Shown piece by piece: positions 22,000 through 34,707 of a stretch of 64,000 bases of DNA. The DNA is from Physella acuta (lineage: Eukaryota > Mollusca > Gastropoda > Physidae): contig NW_026731788.1 in assembly GCF_028476545.1 (NCBI RefSeq), positions 527,029-591,028 on the forward strand, in the 5' to 3' direction. The translations under genes were made by a program, and so were the position numbers. The first letter of the stretch is position 1, and the number at the start of each line of letters is the position of its first letter. The notes under the pieces are model-generated. The model saw only the letters and a program-made list of their open reading frames with translations, was not told where the DNA came from and did not search any database.

Positions 22000-22320
22000 A
22001 CGATTCCAAGTAGAATTGATACATGTTCTTGATACATGATACAAGATGAGCTATTCCAAGTAGACCGTAAAGACACGACTATCCTTGATACATGATACAA
22101 TAGGAGCTATTCCAAGTAGACTTTAAAGACTCGACTGTCCTTGATACATGATAGGAACTATTCCAAGTAGACCGTAAAGACTCGACTGTCCTTGATACAT
22201 GAATAATAGGAGCTATTCCAAGTAGACCATAAAGAACGACTATCCTTGATACATGATATAATAGGAGCTATTCCAAGTAGACCGTAAAGACACGACTATC
22301 CTTGATACATGATATAAAGG
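22000..22320. repeat. About 57-bp array
   Basis: About five copies containing gagctattccaagtagaccg and gactatccttgatacatgat, with small indels between copies. Confidence 0.9.
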
Positions 22321-22649
22321 TTTCTTTGGCCTCGATTTGTGTTGTAGCTGGTGCTATCTCGCTTTGACAACCAGCTTACAGCTGTAACTACGGCTGTCAC
22401 GTCCGTCCGACGGCTACTATAATAGGCTCATGAAAGGCCTTGACAAGCTGTCTGGTCATTAACTGTCCAAAGTAACTTAGCCTCAAATCTATCAAGTCCG
22501 TTATTACGTCTTTTGTTTCAGATAACTCAAAGCACATAAAATCGAATCTAATTATATTTGACAATTGATATAAATATTGGAGAAAACTCATTATCCTTTT
22601 TTTAGCCAATGCTCGGGAAATTAGTAAGTTTAGCTTGGATAATTCGGAC

Positions 22650-22815
22650 ACATCTTGGACAATTGCCCAGCAAATGTCGGTCAAAGCTCAGACAAAAGTC
22701 GGACAAAGCTCAGAAAATCTCCGACAAATGTCGGATAAATTTCAAATGTCGGACAACTGTCGGTCAAATCTCAGACGATTGTTGGTCAATATCGGACAAA
22801 TCTCCGACCAATGTA
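22650..22815. repeat. Degenerate 18-bp repeat
   Basis: Irregular copies of gtcggacaaatctcagac. Several + strand short frames through it are artefacts. Confidence 0.7.
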
Positions 22816-23802
22816 CGCTGTTAGTGCAATGAACAAGCTCCCATAACGGAGCAGCCAGCAAGACTCTGGTCATCTGGTGGTCACGGCACGTCCTTCACTG
22901 GCCACCACAAAAATAAACTTCAAAATAAAATCAAACAAAAAAAAACGCGCTAGATCCGAACTGAATGAGATGGAACGAGGAAAATGCCGGCTGCCTGTAG
23001 AAAGGGCAGCTGGCACTGAAGGGAACTCTAGAACACTCTGTTCTGTCGTCATGGCAACTAAACGGTTCGAATAAATACAACAAACAAAAAAAAAACATGG
23101 AGGTAATGTGCGAGAAATAAATCCAGTGAAAAGATGCACGTGGTGTCGTATGTGGCTGAGGCGATGGACAGTGCAAGAACGTGGCATGACCGTCGAGACG
23201 AGAGCGTGCTGGTTCGAGTCCGTGTCGAGCTGGGGAGAGGGGGGGGGGGGTGGTTTACACAACACAGTAGCATGTGGGCGTGTCACACACATTACTCACA
23301 CTAACGCGAGTAATCAACTCACGGTAATGCCATCCTGGATAATTGATACACAGTGACACGAAAAGGTCATGGTCACATAGCTTGAATAATCTGCTGTTGC
23401 TGTTCTATCTATCTACATCAACAGTTAATGGTTACATCATTGGATGAGAAACATCTGGAACGTTAGAGGCTCCAGTGGTCTGGACACAAGAAAACAGGTC
23501 ACGTGACCGGGGGTCCAGTCGTCTGTACACAATACACATTTCTAGCACTGGCGCGAGTGCAGCGTTGAATGTTTAAAGTTCTGTATATACCATGCACTAG
23601 TACTCACGAGAAAGTCAACGGCACATCGAATAACAAGCTCGTTACACGAAAAAGCAGGTCCAGAATGACGGATGACCTTTGAGGTAAAGGTCAAGGGTTG
23701 AAACAAATTTCTTGAGTGACAAGTTGTTTTTTTTTTATATATATATTTGGTTGGTGTTTAGCGAGTGTCAGCGGGTTGGACGTTACCCCCCTCTGTTCAT
23801 TG

Positions 23803-25020
23803 TCAGAGGACAGGGATGGTCCGGGTTGGCGTGGAGACCAACCCCGGGGTCCCGAGGTTGTCGACCCCCGATGACGACGATGCGGTGAAGCTGCCCACCA
23901 GCGGGGAGAAGGCCAGGGGTCCGTTGAAGAATCCAGGAAACTGGAAGGCCGAGCCGGAGGAGCTGAGTCGTGGGCTGAGGGTGGTGACTGGGCTTAAAGA
24001 GGTCCAGAAGTGGACGGGGTGCATGGGGCTGGATAAGAACAAGGGGGTGGGGAGCCCGTGGAAGGCGGACATTGGGTGCTTGGCGGAGGGGGAGATGATG
24101 GGCATTTGTGTAGAGACGGGGGTCAGGGGGGAGCTGCCTAAAGACGGCACCCCCAGGCTGATGGGGCTGGGTTTGGGCTTGCAGGAGGAGGAGGATGTGA
24201 TGACGGGCCGGGGGGAGGAGGTGCTGAGGTGGCTGGAGGTGATGTAGGGGGAGGGGGTGGGGGAAGGGGATCGGGTCGAGCAGGAGGATGACGAAGGCGG
24301 GGTGAGGGTGGTGGAGGAGGATGCGGTGGTCTTAGAGAGGTTCATGGCGGTCATGGGAGGGGAGGGGTTGTTGCGGAGGGGTGAGTACTCCCTCCTCCCG
24401 TGGCTGATGACCGGGCTGGCGCTCCTGCCCCGGGGGCTGCACACGCGGATCTCCGGGTTGCTGTAGATGTTGTGGCTGCTGTGGCTGTGGTGGCTGCCGC
24501 CGCTGGACGTGCGGGGCGGGGCGTTCAGCGGCTCGCGGTCGCGGTGCGACGGCTCCGGGCTCAGGTACAGCGGCGTCCAGCTGCTTCGGATCCGATGCCG
24601 GTCCTCGTCTTCTGAGCGGTGGTGGTGGGCGTGGTGTGGATGGTGGTGGTGCGCGTGGTGTAGCGGTGCGTGCATGGGGTGGTGGTGGTGGTGGTGGGAT
24701 GGTGCTGGCTGGATGATGGAGCTCATCCTATGCGGGTCTAAATTCTCTCGAATCTCTCGCTCGCTCTCGCGTTGTTCGCGTTCTCTGGAAACGTACGGGT
24801 CAGGTGACCTCTTCTCCAGGTCCAGGGGTCGTTGTTTGGCTGACGTCATGATTCTGTCGTCGTTGTCTTCAGCGGTGTGAGCCTGCTGGCTCGCCTGCTG
24901 TTTGTGGAGTGAGTACTTCAAGGCCGCATCCTGGCTGGCCTTGATCTCTTGCGGGTTGTAGGAGGCGAAGTGTGGCAACACCCTCTGGCCGTACTCGTGA
25001 GCCAGTGACTCCATCTTGAC
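23803..25020 (-). CDS. ELK: ELK terminal coding exon
   Basis: The acceptor ttttttcttgcag|GTCAAG joins in phase 0, giving 405 codons to the stop at 23803. The GC-rich, codon-biased sequence contrasts with the AT-rich flanks and supports coding. The 557-bp intron (25021-25577) holds no further exon that I can see. Confidence 0.93.
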   Translation of the reverse strand, partial: VKMESLAHEYGQRVLPHFASYNPQEIKASQDAALKYSLHKQQASQQAHTAEDNDDRIMTSAKQRPLDLEKRSPDPYVSREREQRESEREIRENLDPHRMSSIIQPAPSHHHHHHPMHAPLHHAHHHHPHHAHHHRSEDEDRHRIRSSWTPLYLSPEPSHRDREPLNAPPRTSSGGSHHSHSSHNIYSNPEIRVCSPRGRSASPVISHGRREYSPLRNNPSPPMTAMNLSKTTASSSTTLTPPSSSSCSTRSPSPTPSPYITSSHLSTSSPRPVITSSSSCKPKPSPISLGVPSLGSSPLTPVSTQMPIISPSAKHPMSAFHGLPTPLFLSSPMHPVHFWTSLSPVTTLSPRLSSSGSAFQFPGFFNGPLAFSPLVGSFTASSSSGVDNLGTPGLVSTPTRTIPVL

Positions 25021-25877
25021 CTGCAAGAAAAAACTCAGGTCAAACACTATGTTGGCACCAAAAGACAAACATCCATTACTTAACAGTTCTGTGAGACCCA
25101 TCTTTCCTAGGTGAGATGTAATTAAGGTAAAAAAAAAGTTGTTTATAGTTATGCGAAAATGTATTAGTCCAAACTGCATATTGCTTTAGCCTACCCACTT
25201 TCACATTTTCCCCCTTGACTCAATATCTCCGCTAAATAAGTCGACAATATTTAACTTGGCAGAGAGTTTTAGCCTGCGAAACTGTGCCAAAGTCGTGATT
25301 GCTTTGTGGTCTAGACGCATTTAGCGACCACTGAAGCATAAGTACATGCACGCATAAGCTAAGTATAGATAATTGAATTTTTCGTTTAACTTGTCTTGAA
25401 AAAAAATTTTATATGTTAATTTTTTTTAATTATTTGAGAGCTAATTTAGTTTTTGGCTTATTTTGAAAAGTACCTTTTTTGCATCCTTTAAAATAAACTG
25501 AATTTTAATTTTGAGGAATTTGCGTATAAAGTTGCCAAATTTGACAAAGTTGACATGTACTTGGACTTTAGACTTACTTTGAAAGGGACTTTGGTCTCTG
25601 TTTTGACGATCTCCGGAAAAGAAACGAACTTGTAGACGAACTTCTGTCCTAGGGACTTCTTGATGATGTTCTTGTCGTAATAGTAGCGCAGAGCTCGGCT
25701 CAGCTTGTCGTAGTTCATGTTTTGCTTGTTCTTCCTCAGCCCCCACAGACGGGCCACCTCCTCGGCGTTGACCAGCTTAAACTCGCCCTCCTGGCTCGTC
25801 CAGTGGATGATGTTCTGGTGCTGGTTGTTCAGTAGCAGCTCCAGCAGGAACTGCCACAGGGTTATGTTCGAATCCAT
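23803..25877 (-). CDS. ELK: ELK/TCF-subfamily ETS transcription factor, about 505 aa in two coding exons
   Basis: Residues 5-86 are an ETS winged-helix DNA-binding domain at the extreme N-terminus, the mark of the ternary complex factors ELK1/3/4. It starts [15 protein letters not shown], with recognition helix [16 protein letters not shown] and the two GGA-contacting arginines R61 and R64. The C-terminus has HFWTSLSP (437-444), matching the HFWSTLSP activation core of ELK C-domains, then the FQFP ERK docking motif (459-462). A basic [12 protein letters not shown] stretch (380-391) could be the D-site. VKME (101-104) is a sumoylation consensus. A His-rich run (209-234) and Ser/Pro-rich linker lie between. 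The SRF-binding B-box is not clear: [11 protein letters not shown] (108-118) is only a faint match. Known role of the family: nuclear, MAP-kinase-activated partners of SRF at serum response elements. AMNLSK (325-330) weakly recalls a CtBP site. Confidence 0.95.
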
Positions 25878-25879
25878 GG
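25578..25879 (-). CDS. ELK: ELK exon with start codon and ETS domain
   Basis: The acceptor cccctccccag|CC places ATGG two bases into the exon. The donor CCTTTCAAA|GTAAGT ends after exactly 100 codons, phase 0. If the leader exon at 36926-37009 is spliced directly here, its last G plus CC keeps an upstream frame open and adds an in-frame ATG seven codons earlier. Confidence 0.93.
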
Positions 25880-26090
25880 CTGGGGAGGGGAAAAAACGTT
25901 ACAAATATTGGGTGAGTCTACTACTTGGGTGAAGGGGTGAACAAATACAAATGGTGGACGAGTTCATGGCTGGAGAGGGGAAAACATTACAAATATTGGG
26001 CGAGTCCATGACGGAAGTGAAAGGGAGAACATAAACATACACATATTGGGCGAGTCTACTACTTGAGAGAACGGGAGAACAAACCATTAA
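25880..26090. repeat. About 45-bp degenerate array built on the ELK coding exon acceptor
   Basis: About five drifted copies containing gagtccatggctggggaggg and acaaatattgggcgag. At least one besides the true site (near 25968-25985) keeps, on the minus strand, cccctctccag|CCATG, an acceptor plus a start codon. Confidence 0.8.
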
Positions 26091-26559
26091 ACATGATAGA
26101 GACTAATGACAGGGGTGTAAGGGGCAAACGATATTAACTGATGGAGGATCCGTTGTTGAAAAAACAAAAGAGAATGTGTTTACTGTTGGCGAGACAGGAG
26201 GAAATGATTAAAATATATGGACGAGTCCATAGATGAAGAGGGGAGGTGTAAGTATAATGGTAATACAACATAAAACTAATAGTAATTTATAAATAAAATG
26301 TGTTTTGTGCAATACATAGTCAGAAGAAAATCTCAGGAAACTACTCAGAAAATGTAATTTCAGTGGGGAAGGGGGAGATTTTCTTTTAAAACTGGAACAG
26401 GTAATGTTTGTACAGTTTAAAAAGTTGGAATAAATGGCACAGGGTACAACAGTCCCGCGGGTTAATCCGATGTTAAATGCTTTTCTGTGTCGCGTAACAG
26501 GCAGGGAGCTGGTTCGTGGGGCTCTGTCCCGTACAGGGAAGGGATCGGTGCTAGTCATA
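26091..26559. other. ELK leader intron, unique part
   Basis: No exon or repeat is evident. Confidence 0.4.
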
Positions 26560-27225
26560 TATCTGGTAGTATTAGTGGTTGTAACGGTACTAGTCATATA
26601 TCTGGTATATCTAGTAATATATCTGGCGGTATTGGTGGTTGTCACTGTACAAGTAATATATCTGGTGGTATTGGTGGTTGTCATTGTACTAGTAATATGC
26701 CCGACGTTATTCGTGGTTGTAATGGTACTAGTAATATATCTGGCGGTATTGGTGCTTGCCACTGTACTAGTAATATGCCCGACGTTATTCGTGGTTGTAA
26801 TGGTACTAGTAATATATCTGGCGGTATTGGTGCTTGCCACTGCACTAGTAATATGCCCGACGTTATTCGTGGTTGTAATGGTACTAGTAATATATCTGGC
26901 GGTATTGGTGCTTGCCACTGCACTAGTAATATGCCCGATGTTATTCGTGGTTGTAATGGTACTAGTAATATATCTGGCGGTATTGGTGCTTGCCACTGCA
27001 CTAGTAATATGCCCGATGTTATTCGTGGTTGTAATGGTACTAGTAATATATCTGGCGGTATTGGTGCTTGCCACTGCACTAGTAATATGCCCGATGTTAT
27101 TCGTGGTTGTAATGGTACTAGTAATATATCTGGCGGTATTGGTGCTTGCCACTGTACTAGTAATATGCCCGACGTTATTCGTGGTTGTAATGGTACTAGT
27201 AATATATGTCCGGCGGTATTCTTAG
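26560..27225. repeat. 78-bp array with a 39-bp half-unit
   Basis: About seven to eight copies containing gtggttgtaatggtactagt, aatatatctggcggtattgg and tgcttgccactgcactagta. Two 39-bp halves are themselves related. As 78 is divisible by 3 and stops are absent, frames of 238-314 codons stay open on both strands; these are artefacts. Confidence 0.95.
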
Positions 27226-27569
27226 TTATCAAGGTACTTGTAATATACGTAGCTTCACTAGAAAGAGTTACAGTCAGTTTATATATACAAAGGGTTACAC
27301 CAATGGCGATTTGTGAAAAGTATTTTTTTTTTAAAAAAAAAAAGATTACTTGGACATGTGGGTCTTTAATTTTTATAAATTTGATATTTTGATCCATAAC
27401 TCAATCACTGCATGTCAAAGGTCGACTACTCTGACAACAACAAAATTACTTCCCCTTATTTACAAAACTGCCCTACAGCTGATGACAAATCAAAATGGCG
27501 TCGGCGAAGAAAAAAAAAACAACGACCGAATCATGTGATTTAAACATTTTGTTTTTAAAGCAAGGGAGA

Positions 27570-27800
27570 TAAATGTAGGAGCCGCGAGCTCTAATCTCGC
27601 GAATTCATCCAAGCGAGACCGGGCTGACACAGTACCATCTCCTGCATGTTGCATGTCCGGTCCAGGTAAAGCCCAGATTTGTCAGCCCTGGCAGCTCGCT
27701 GCAATCGTCTGCTGGGATGCATTAGACGCGAGTTAGTTCAGAGGTCACCGACCTTTTGCGGGTAGAGAACTCATTTATTTTATTATATTTTTTTTTATTT
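27570..27800. other. Possible interspersed repeat fragments
   Basis: A GC-rich block (27579-27730) with gagctctaatctcgcgaatt stands out from the AT-rich surroundings. It is followed by cagaggtcaccgacctttt, resembling a hAT terminal motif. The other terminus was not found. Confidence 0.3.
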
Positions 27801-28053
27801 TTTTTTTTCCGAAAATTAATAAAGTATTTCTGAAGAAATAAATGGGGTGGGGTGACGGGTGGGGGAAAGGGAGAAGGTGGGCGGGGCAAGGGAGGTCAGC
27901 CAAAAATGTCAATGCGATAAAGTTATCGTACTTTATACTTCAAATTGCAAACACTCTATTAAAGAAAATGTTATGTGTTGAATTGATTCATTGTATGCAT
28001 GGACTGATAAGTAAAATATAACTCAAAAAACACATATTTATATGTACATATAA

Positions 28054-28062
<9 letters not shown>

Positions 28063-28091
<29 letters not shown>
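28063..28091. repeat. (TA)n microsatellite
   Basis: About 15 ta dinucleotides. Confidence 0.95.
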
Positions 28092-28094
<3 letters not shown>

Positions 28095-28224
28095 TTGTGG
28101 TAAATAGCTCATGCTCCACATCTAGGATAAAAACTGGCTTATTCTATTTTAAGTTGGTACAATTCTTACCATATGTTCTTTTCATAAACAACAAAACAAC
28201 GGATCAATAGCTGCTTTTAGTTAA

Positions 28225-28615
28225 CATGGACTGTCCAGACAAAACCACCAAACATGGACTGTTTAGACAAAACCACCAAACATGGATTGTTCAGACAAAA
28301 CCACCAAACATGGACTGTTTAGACAAAACCACCAAACACGGACTGTCCAGATAAAACCACCAAACACGGACTGTCCAGATAAAACCACTAAACATGGACT
28401 GTCCAGATAAAACCACCAAACGGACTGTCCAAACAAAACCACCAAATATGGACTGTATACCAGACAAAACCACCAAACACGGACTGTCCAGATAAAACCA
28501 CCAAACATAGACTGTCCAAACAAAACCACCAAATATGGACTGTATATCAGACAAAACCACCAAACATAGACTATATACCAGACAAAACCACCAAACATAG
28601 ACTATATACCAGACA
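28225..28615. repeat. 27-bp array
   Basis: About 14 copies of aaaaccaccaaacatggact plus gtccaga, with indel variants (gtataccag). Confidence 0.93.
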
Positions 28616-29464
28616 AAACCACCCCAAACCTAACAATACCATGATCCCAAACCTGACCGTGTCTATAAAAGGGTACAGATCTACTTTTAGCCGCGGCTAA
28701 TGGTCTCAAGGACCAGGGGACAAACCAAACACAACCAAAGTGCTTTGTTAATTATCTAATCACGAAGCTTAAGATAAATGTGTCCTCCATTACGATCCAT
28801 ATCAGACCCATGGCACTCAAACATAAACATGCGTTGACAGGACTGTTTCCTGTGGGGTATTTGATTTCATTCAAAGACAACTCCTTCTTTTTTAAGACAG
28901 ATATAATGTATGTTTTAAATAGACCAGTATGAAATGTTAACATATAATAAATGTTGGAATAATAAAATTCCATCGCCTACAATAAAATTCATGGCACATA
29001 TCTGGTACAAAAATTAATTGGTGCCATTTGATATTTAGGAGCCAAAATGATATGCTTCATTGACATACAGAAGGCAATATTGTGGTTATGAAGATAATGC
29101 TGTAATAGCATTTAGTTTCCATACAGCATCTGCTCTCTGTTCCTAAAGTCTCTCAGCCGCTACTCTAAGCTACATACAAACAAATTGAAAATAAATAAGC
29201 ACATTCGAAAGATAAAGAAAAAAAAGAAATCTAACAAAAACAGCGCGCCGAAAATCCGAGCAAAAAACTGATTTCTTCGTGAAGTTTGTCAGCAGATTTA
29301 GAGGCGCAGGGTGTGTGGACACTGATATTTCTTCTTTTATGCACGTAGGCTAGGGTGGGGGTAGGGTGTGTGTGTGGGGGGGGTCAACACAGAACATAAG
29401 TTTAACTGTCCGGGTGAGAGGTTTAACACAACAAATAATTTGCAGTGAAGAGTTTAACTCAAAA
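28616..29464. other. ELK leader intron, unique part
   Basis: AT-rich; no supported feature. Confidence 0.35.
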
Positions 29465-29665
29465 CGTAAGCTAAAGCGTGCTGTTTTGCACAGAAGGTAA
29501 GTTGAAGCGAGTTGTTATACAAAACGTAAGTTGAAGCGCGTTGTTATACAAAACGTAAGTTGAAGCGAGTTGTTATACACATAACGTAAGTTGAAGCGCG
29601 TTGTTATACACAGAACGTAAGTTGAAGCGTGCTGTTTTGCACACAACGTAAATTGAAGCAAGTTG
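29465..29665. repeat. 29-bp array
   Basis: About seven copies of acgtaagttgaagcgcgttg plus ttatacaca. Each contains GTAAGT on the + strand, but no + strand exon is visible. Confidence 0.9.
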
Positions 29666-29777
29666 TTTAACCCAGACTTCCCGTTCCCCTCCCACACGGC
29701 AATAGAAAAATGTGAAGTTAGTTTCAACATCCAACGTCACAGCTTATAGTGTTTATTTAAGTAGCAGCGTCTGGGAG

Positions 29778-31050
29778 TTTACACACATCTAGTTCTACAG
29801 GGCATAGAGTTTACACACATCTAGTTCTACAGGGCATAGAGTTTACACACATCTAGATCTACAGGGCATAGAGTTTACACACATCTAGATCTACAGGGCA
29901 TAGAGTTTACACACATCTAGTTCTACAGGGCATAGAGTTTACACACATCTAGTTCTATAGGGCATAGAGTTTACACACATCTAGTTCTACAGGGCATATT
30001 GGGAGAGTTTACACACATCTAGATCTACAGGGCATAGAGTTTACACATCTAGATCTACAGGGCATATTGGGAGAGTTCACACACATCTAGATCTACATGT
30101 CATAGAGTTTACACACATCTAGATCTACAGGGCATAGAGTTTACACACATCTAGATCTACAGGGCATATTGGGAGAGTTTACACACATCTAGTTCTACAG
30201 GGCATAGAGTTTACACACATCTAGATCTACAGGGCATAGAGTTTACACACATCTAGATCTACAGGGCATATTGGGAGAGTTTACACACATCTAGTTCTAC
30301 AGGGCATAGAGTTTACACACATCTAGATCTACAGGGCATATTGGGAGAGTTCACACACATCTAGATCTACATGGCATAGAGTTTACACACATCTAGTTCT
30401 ACAGGGCATAGAGTTCACACACATCTAGATCTACATGGCATAGAGTTTACACACATCTAGATCTACAGGGCATATTGGGAGAGTTTACACACATCTAGTT
30501 CTACAGGGCATATTGGGAGAGTTCACACACATCTAGATCTAGAGGGCATAGAGTTTACACACATCTAGATCTAGGGGGCATATTGGGAGAGTTTACACAC
30601 ATCTAGTTCTACAGGGCATATTGGGAGAGTTTACACACATCTAGATCTACAGGGCATAGAGTTTACACACATCTAGATGTACAGGGCATAGAGTTTACAC
30701 ACATCTAGATCTACAGGGCATAGAGTTTACACACATCTAGATCTACAGGGCATATTGGGAGAGTTTACACACATCTAGATCTACAGGGCATAGAGTTTAC
30801 ACACATCTAGATCTGCATGGCATATTGGGAGAGTTTACTCACATCTAGATCTACAGGGCATAGAGTTTACACACATCTAGATCTAGGGGGGCATATTGGG
30901 AGAGTTCACACACATCTAGATCTACAGGGCATAGAGTTTACACACCTAGATCTAGGGGGCATATTGGGAGAGTTTACACACATCTAGTTCTACAGGGCAT
31001 ATTGGGAGAGTTTACTCACATCTAGATCTACAGGGCATATTGGAATAGTT
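29778..31050. repeat. 32/38-bp array containing AGATCT
   Basis: About 37 copies of gtttacacacatctagatct plus acagggcatag, alternating irregularly with a longer form carrying attggga. The mixture of two unit lengths suggests higher-order duplication. Confidence 0.95.
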
Positions 31051-34000
31051 AGGGTTAAATTCTAGTTTTTTCTGCACGGATCAAAATCACATTGGGGTGG
31101 GGGTGGGTGGCAGAACAAAACCTCCCTCACAGTGGGGTGGGTGTGGGTGGCTGAACAAAAACCTTCACAGTGGGTGTTTCACGAAAGTTTCAGAGAATGT
31201 TCTAGTGTTAAATAGAGTCCCAATAGATATTTAACCAGGAGCTCTGTCCCAAGACATGTCTCGCGAGACTGGACAGAGTCACGTGACTGACGAGTGCCAG
31301 ATCGAGATGACACTGACAAGGCAGTGAGTTGACACTGGCTATACAGTTATCGTCCGTGTTTCATGCAGTCAACATACCCAAACCAGAGAGAGAACAAGCC
31401 ACAAGCCTAGCAGGCCTACTTCACGTTAAGTGTTAAAACTATAAGACTGATCTTAAGCAGTTCTCGTACCCCCCCCCCCCCCCCACACACACACACGGTG
31501 CCGTCAAACGGAAATGAAGAAAACAAGCAGAAAGAAACGAACCTGCGCGAAGGTCCATTATCTCCTCTGCCCCCTGTAACAGAACGGGCATCATCTCAGA
31601 CAGGGCACCATCTCAGACAGGGCACCATCGTCCTGTTGTCCCAGAGTTCGCCCAAGCACGACTAGATGATGCCAAATTCTTCACCCAACATTCAAACACT
31701 AGGCCAGGGGAAAGCTGTGTGCAAGGTTACAGCAGGCCGACGAACGTGGGGAGGGGGGAGGAAATTTCGTGTTAGCACCACATGATAGGAGGGTAGAGGA
31801 GGGGAGAGAAACAGATTTAGTTCTAGGATCACAGACAAAACAGGGGCCGCTACTCCGAAAAAAAAAACGAAACATTTCCCCCTACCCGCGTCGCTCATGC
31901 ACCAAAACATTCCTTTCTCTTAAATATCCGATTAACAATAATTTTCCAACTTGACCCCCACCCGCCCCTCCTCCCCTATCTAGCACGTGCAGTATGTAAG
32001 GCAATAGTGCGATCAGCGCGCGGCTGCTCACCCGACCCCTCCACCCGCGCCCCAGTTTCTACTCACTGCCAAATCTACTCCCCTCTCAGCCAACAACAAA
32101 GATTACATTTAACCCCTTGCATGCCGCGGTAACAGCTTGCAATAATTACGGTTAAATCTTCTTATCGGGGCGAATTACCGCTCCGCGCACACCCCTCCGC
32201 CCTGTGTTAGCTATTCATAGACTCCCGCACCCTCCCCTCCTCCTCAGTACCGGAACCCCAGGCCCTCCTTTTCACGCTAGAACCGGAACCCGCCCCCCCC
32301 CCCATGCCTCACTATTACCCGATGATCGTGCCTGAAAAGTGGATGGGCTAGGCGGAAATATGGGCTGGGCGGAAATATGTTGTCTAACTGTATCCCGGCT
32401 TAAAGTAGCGAGCTAGATGCAATACAAGTGCGGGCTGCATCAACTGGCCGCCATTGTGGTGAACACTTTTCTGTACTGACATCAGCGTCGGTATCAATAG
32501 TGGTGAGGTCAATTGGTGTTGGTGTTAATACAAGGGGTGTATTGGTGCTATTAGGAGATGGTGTCAGTAGAACTAGAGAAGATATAGTGGTGTCAATAAA
32601 AGTGAGAAGGTGTATTGTTCCACTAGATGTTAGAAGTTGTATTTGTGGAAATTAGAACTGAGCATATAGCTAGCAAGCCGCTACCATAAAACTAACGTTA
32701 TGTCCACGTCTACCATTTAAAACCCAAGTGGCGCTGAATTCAGAATTCTCAAGTTAACATGGTTCCATTGTATCCGCCTTACCACAGTGGAACTTATCAC
32801 AACGTATTGTTGTATATACTAGCCCAAGGATTAAACAAACCTAATCATAACAGTAACGTAAGCCCCGCCCAAACCTTCAACCCTCCTTATAACAATGGGG
32901 CGTGGTAAAATTAATCAACAGCGCCTTGGATAGAATATAAAAAATATTTATAAAGACGTAAAAAGGTAAGTAAATAAAGATACAAATGTAGGTTTTGAAC
33001 CCACGACTAAATCGCTGTCTAAAGAAACGAGATAGATACGATAAAGGGTGAGTGGATGGGGAGGGGGCAGAACGGAGAATGTGCTAGAGTATCACGGGGT
33101 TAAATCTTACGTAATCTTTCCCTGCCCGGATCAAGTTCACCTCGCTGATGAGATCTCCTCACTCAAGTCACGTGGTCCCGTCCCCCACCCCCTCCCCGTG
33201 CTTTGTTGTGAGTTAGATTTTTCACATAGAAGCTGTTACCCACAGGATCAACTACCGCCCCACCCCCACTTAATTCTCCATCACCCCTCTCACCTCCACT
33301 CACTCCCCCCCCCCCCCCCATTTTTTTTCGCCCACCCAAAACTGAGGTCTTCTAAATAGTGAGCGCTCTCCGCCCCGCAACGATAATGCTGTTGCCCCGC
33401 ATAACTTGCACGCACATCCGGGTAATCTTTGAACACAAAATAAACACCAACCGTCTGCGGTCTCGACTTCAACACACGCCCTTCTAAAAATAAAACACAA
33501 TTCCAGTTTGAAAGATCGAAAGAAACATAAAATAATGTTTAGAACAGTTTATAATTAACGACTTCATGCTGCTTTAATTTTTTAAAGACTAAAATAGCCG
33601 CTACAGTCACTGGATAGATAGATACGGAACTAATTTTAAGAAAATGGAAGAAAAGAAAAATTGTTTCGTGGGAAAAAAAACAAGGAAACACATTTTAAAA
33701 CCTGAGGAAGAATCGTGGAGATTTCGGGCGAGTGTTACACCGCGAGATTATGCGTGATACGTCATCAAAATGGGGTCAAAGGGGGAGAAAGCTGGTGAGT
33801 ATCTAAACAAAGTCTAAAAATAGCCGCAAGAGCTAGCACATGAGGTAGACGAGTCTCAGGGAGTTGTGTAAAGCAGATGTATCTAACTAGTTTAAAACTC
33901 CCAATACATTTTCACAAAGGCTCTATGTACACTTTTTTTTTGCCAGATGTGCAGGAGCTACATACGCTTTGAAGTATCATCTATATACTCTAATGTTTAA

Positions 34001-34707
34001 AAAAATTAAGTATTTATGCTAATACATTTTAAACCAATGACTCATCCACAATACTCTTATACCTACATAAACCATTATCGACATTTGTTGTGTTTTTTTT
34101 TTCTTATAAAACATAAAATAAATAAAGTACTAGGTTGTGTTGTAACTATTCCACAACCTCGGTTATTTAATTACTGTGCAGACGTGTAACCAGACTGATC
34201 GTGTCAGAGTATTTTCCCTCTAATGCTCAGTTAAATACCGGTCAAGTTAACAAAGGCTGAGGCTAAACAATGGATTATCCCCCTTGAGTAGGTCTAACAC
34301 CGGCTCACCACGGCGTCAAGTGTGAGATCAGCGGAGTACAATGGCGGTCATGTGACGGCCAATCTAGCCAATCAATGACGGGCTTTCATCGGAGCGATGG
34401 CACGAACGTCCTATTACTTCAACTGTAGGTTTGATTTATCTGTAAACTCCTTTGACAGGGAGCTTCATTTTCAATAGAAACAAGTCGGCCTAACTAACAT
34501 ACTTAGATAACCGCTGGAGAGGTATATTTTAAATGTTAATAGTCATTGTCAGTGGGGACAATTTGGGACAAGCTCGCGCAGGTTCGGATACTGGACAAAC
34601 TGAGACTAAGAGGGGCCTTGATATTTTTACGATAAGATGACTATGAAGCTGGGCTCGATTCAAGGTCTGTTTAGATGCAGGGGCAAATATAAAGTAAAAA
34701 GTAAAGT
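31051..34707. other. ELK leader intron, largely unique
   Basis: Mixed composition with C-rich runs near 31470-31490 and 32285-32305. The region 31980-32300 is relatively CpG-rich (gatcagcgcgcggctgctca) and might be a regulatory element, but no motif set is decisive. At 32990-33010 the minus strand has a B box-like gtgggttcaaaacctac, possibly a tRNA relic. No supported exon. Confidence 0.3.

Noticed and set aside
23108-23240. ggttcgagtccgt B box on the + strand
   Set aside because: No convincing A box at the right distance, so neither a tRNA gene nor a SINE is called.
22870-23292. 140-codon minus-strand frame just past the ELK stop codon
   Set aside because: No recognisable domain, Pro and Phe runs from homopolymers, most likely 3' UTR.
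26208-27392. Frames of 238-314 codons on both strands
   Set aside because: Product of the stop-free 78-bp array; opposite-strand frames are equally open.
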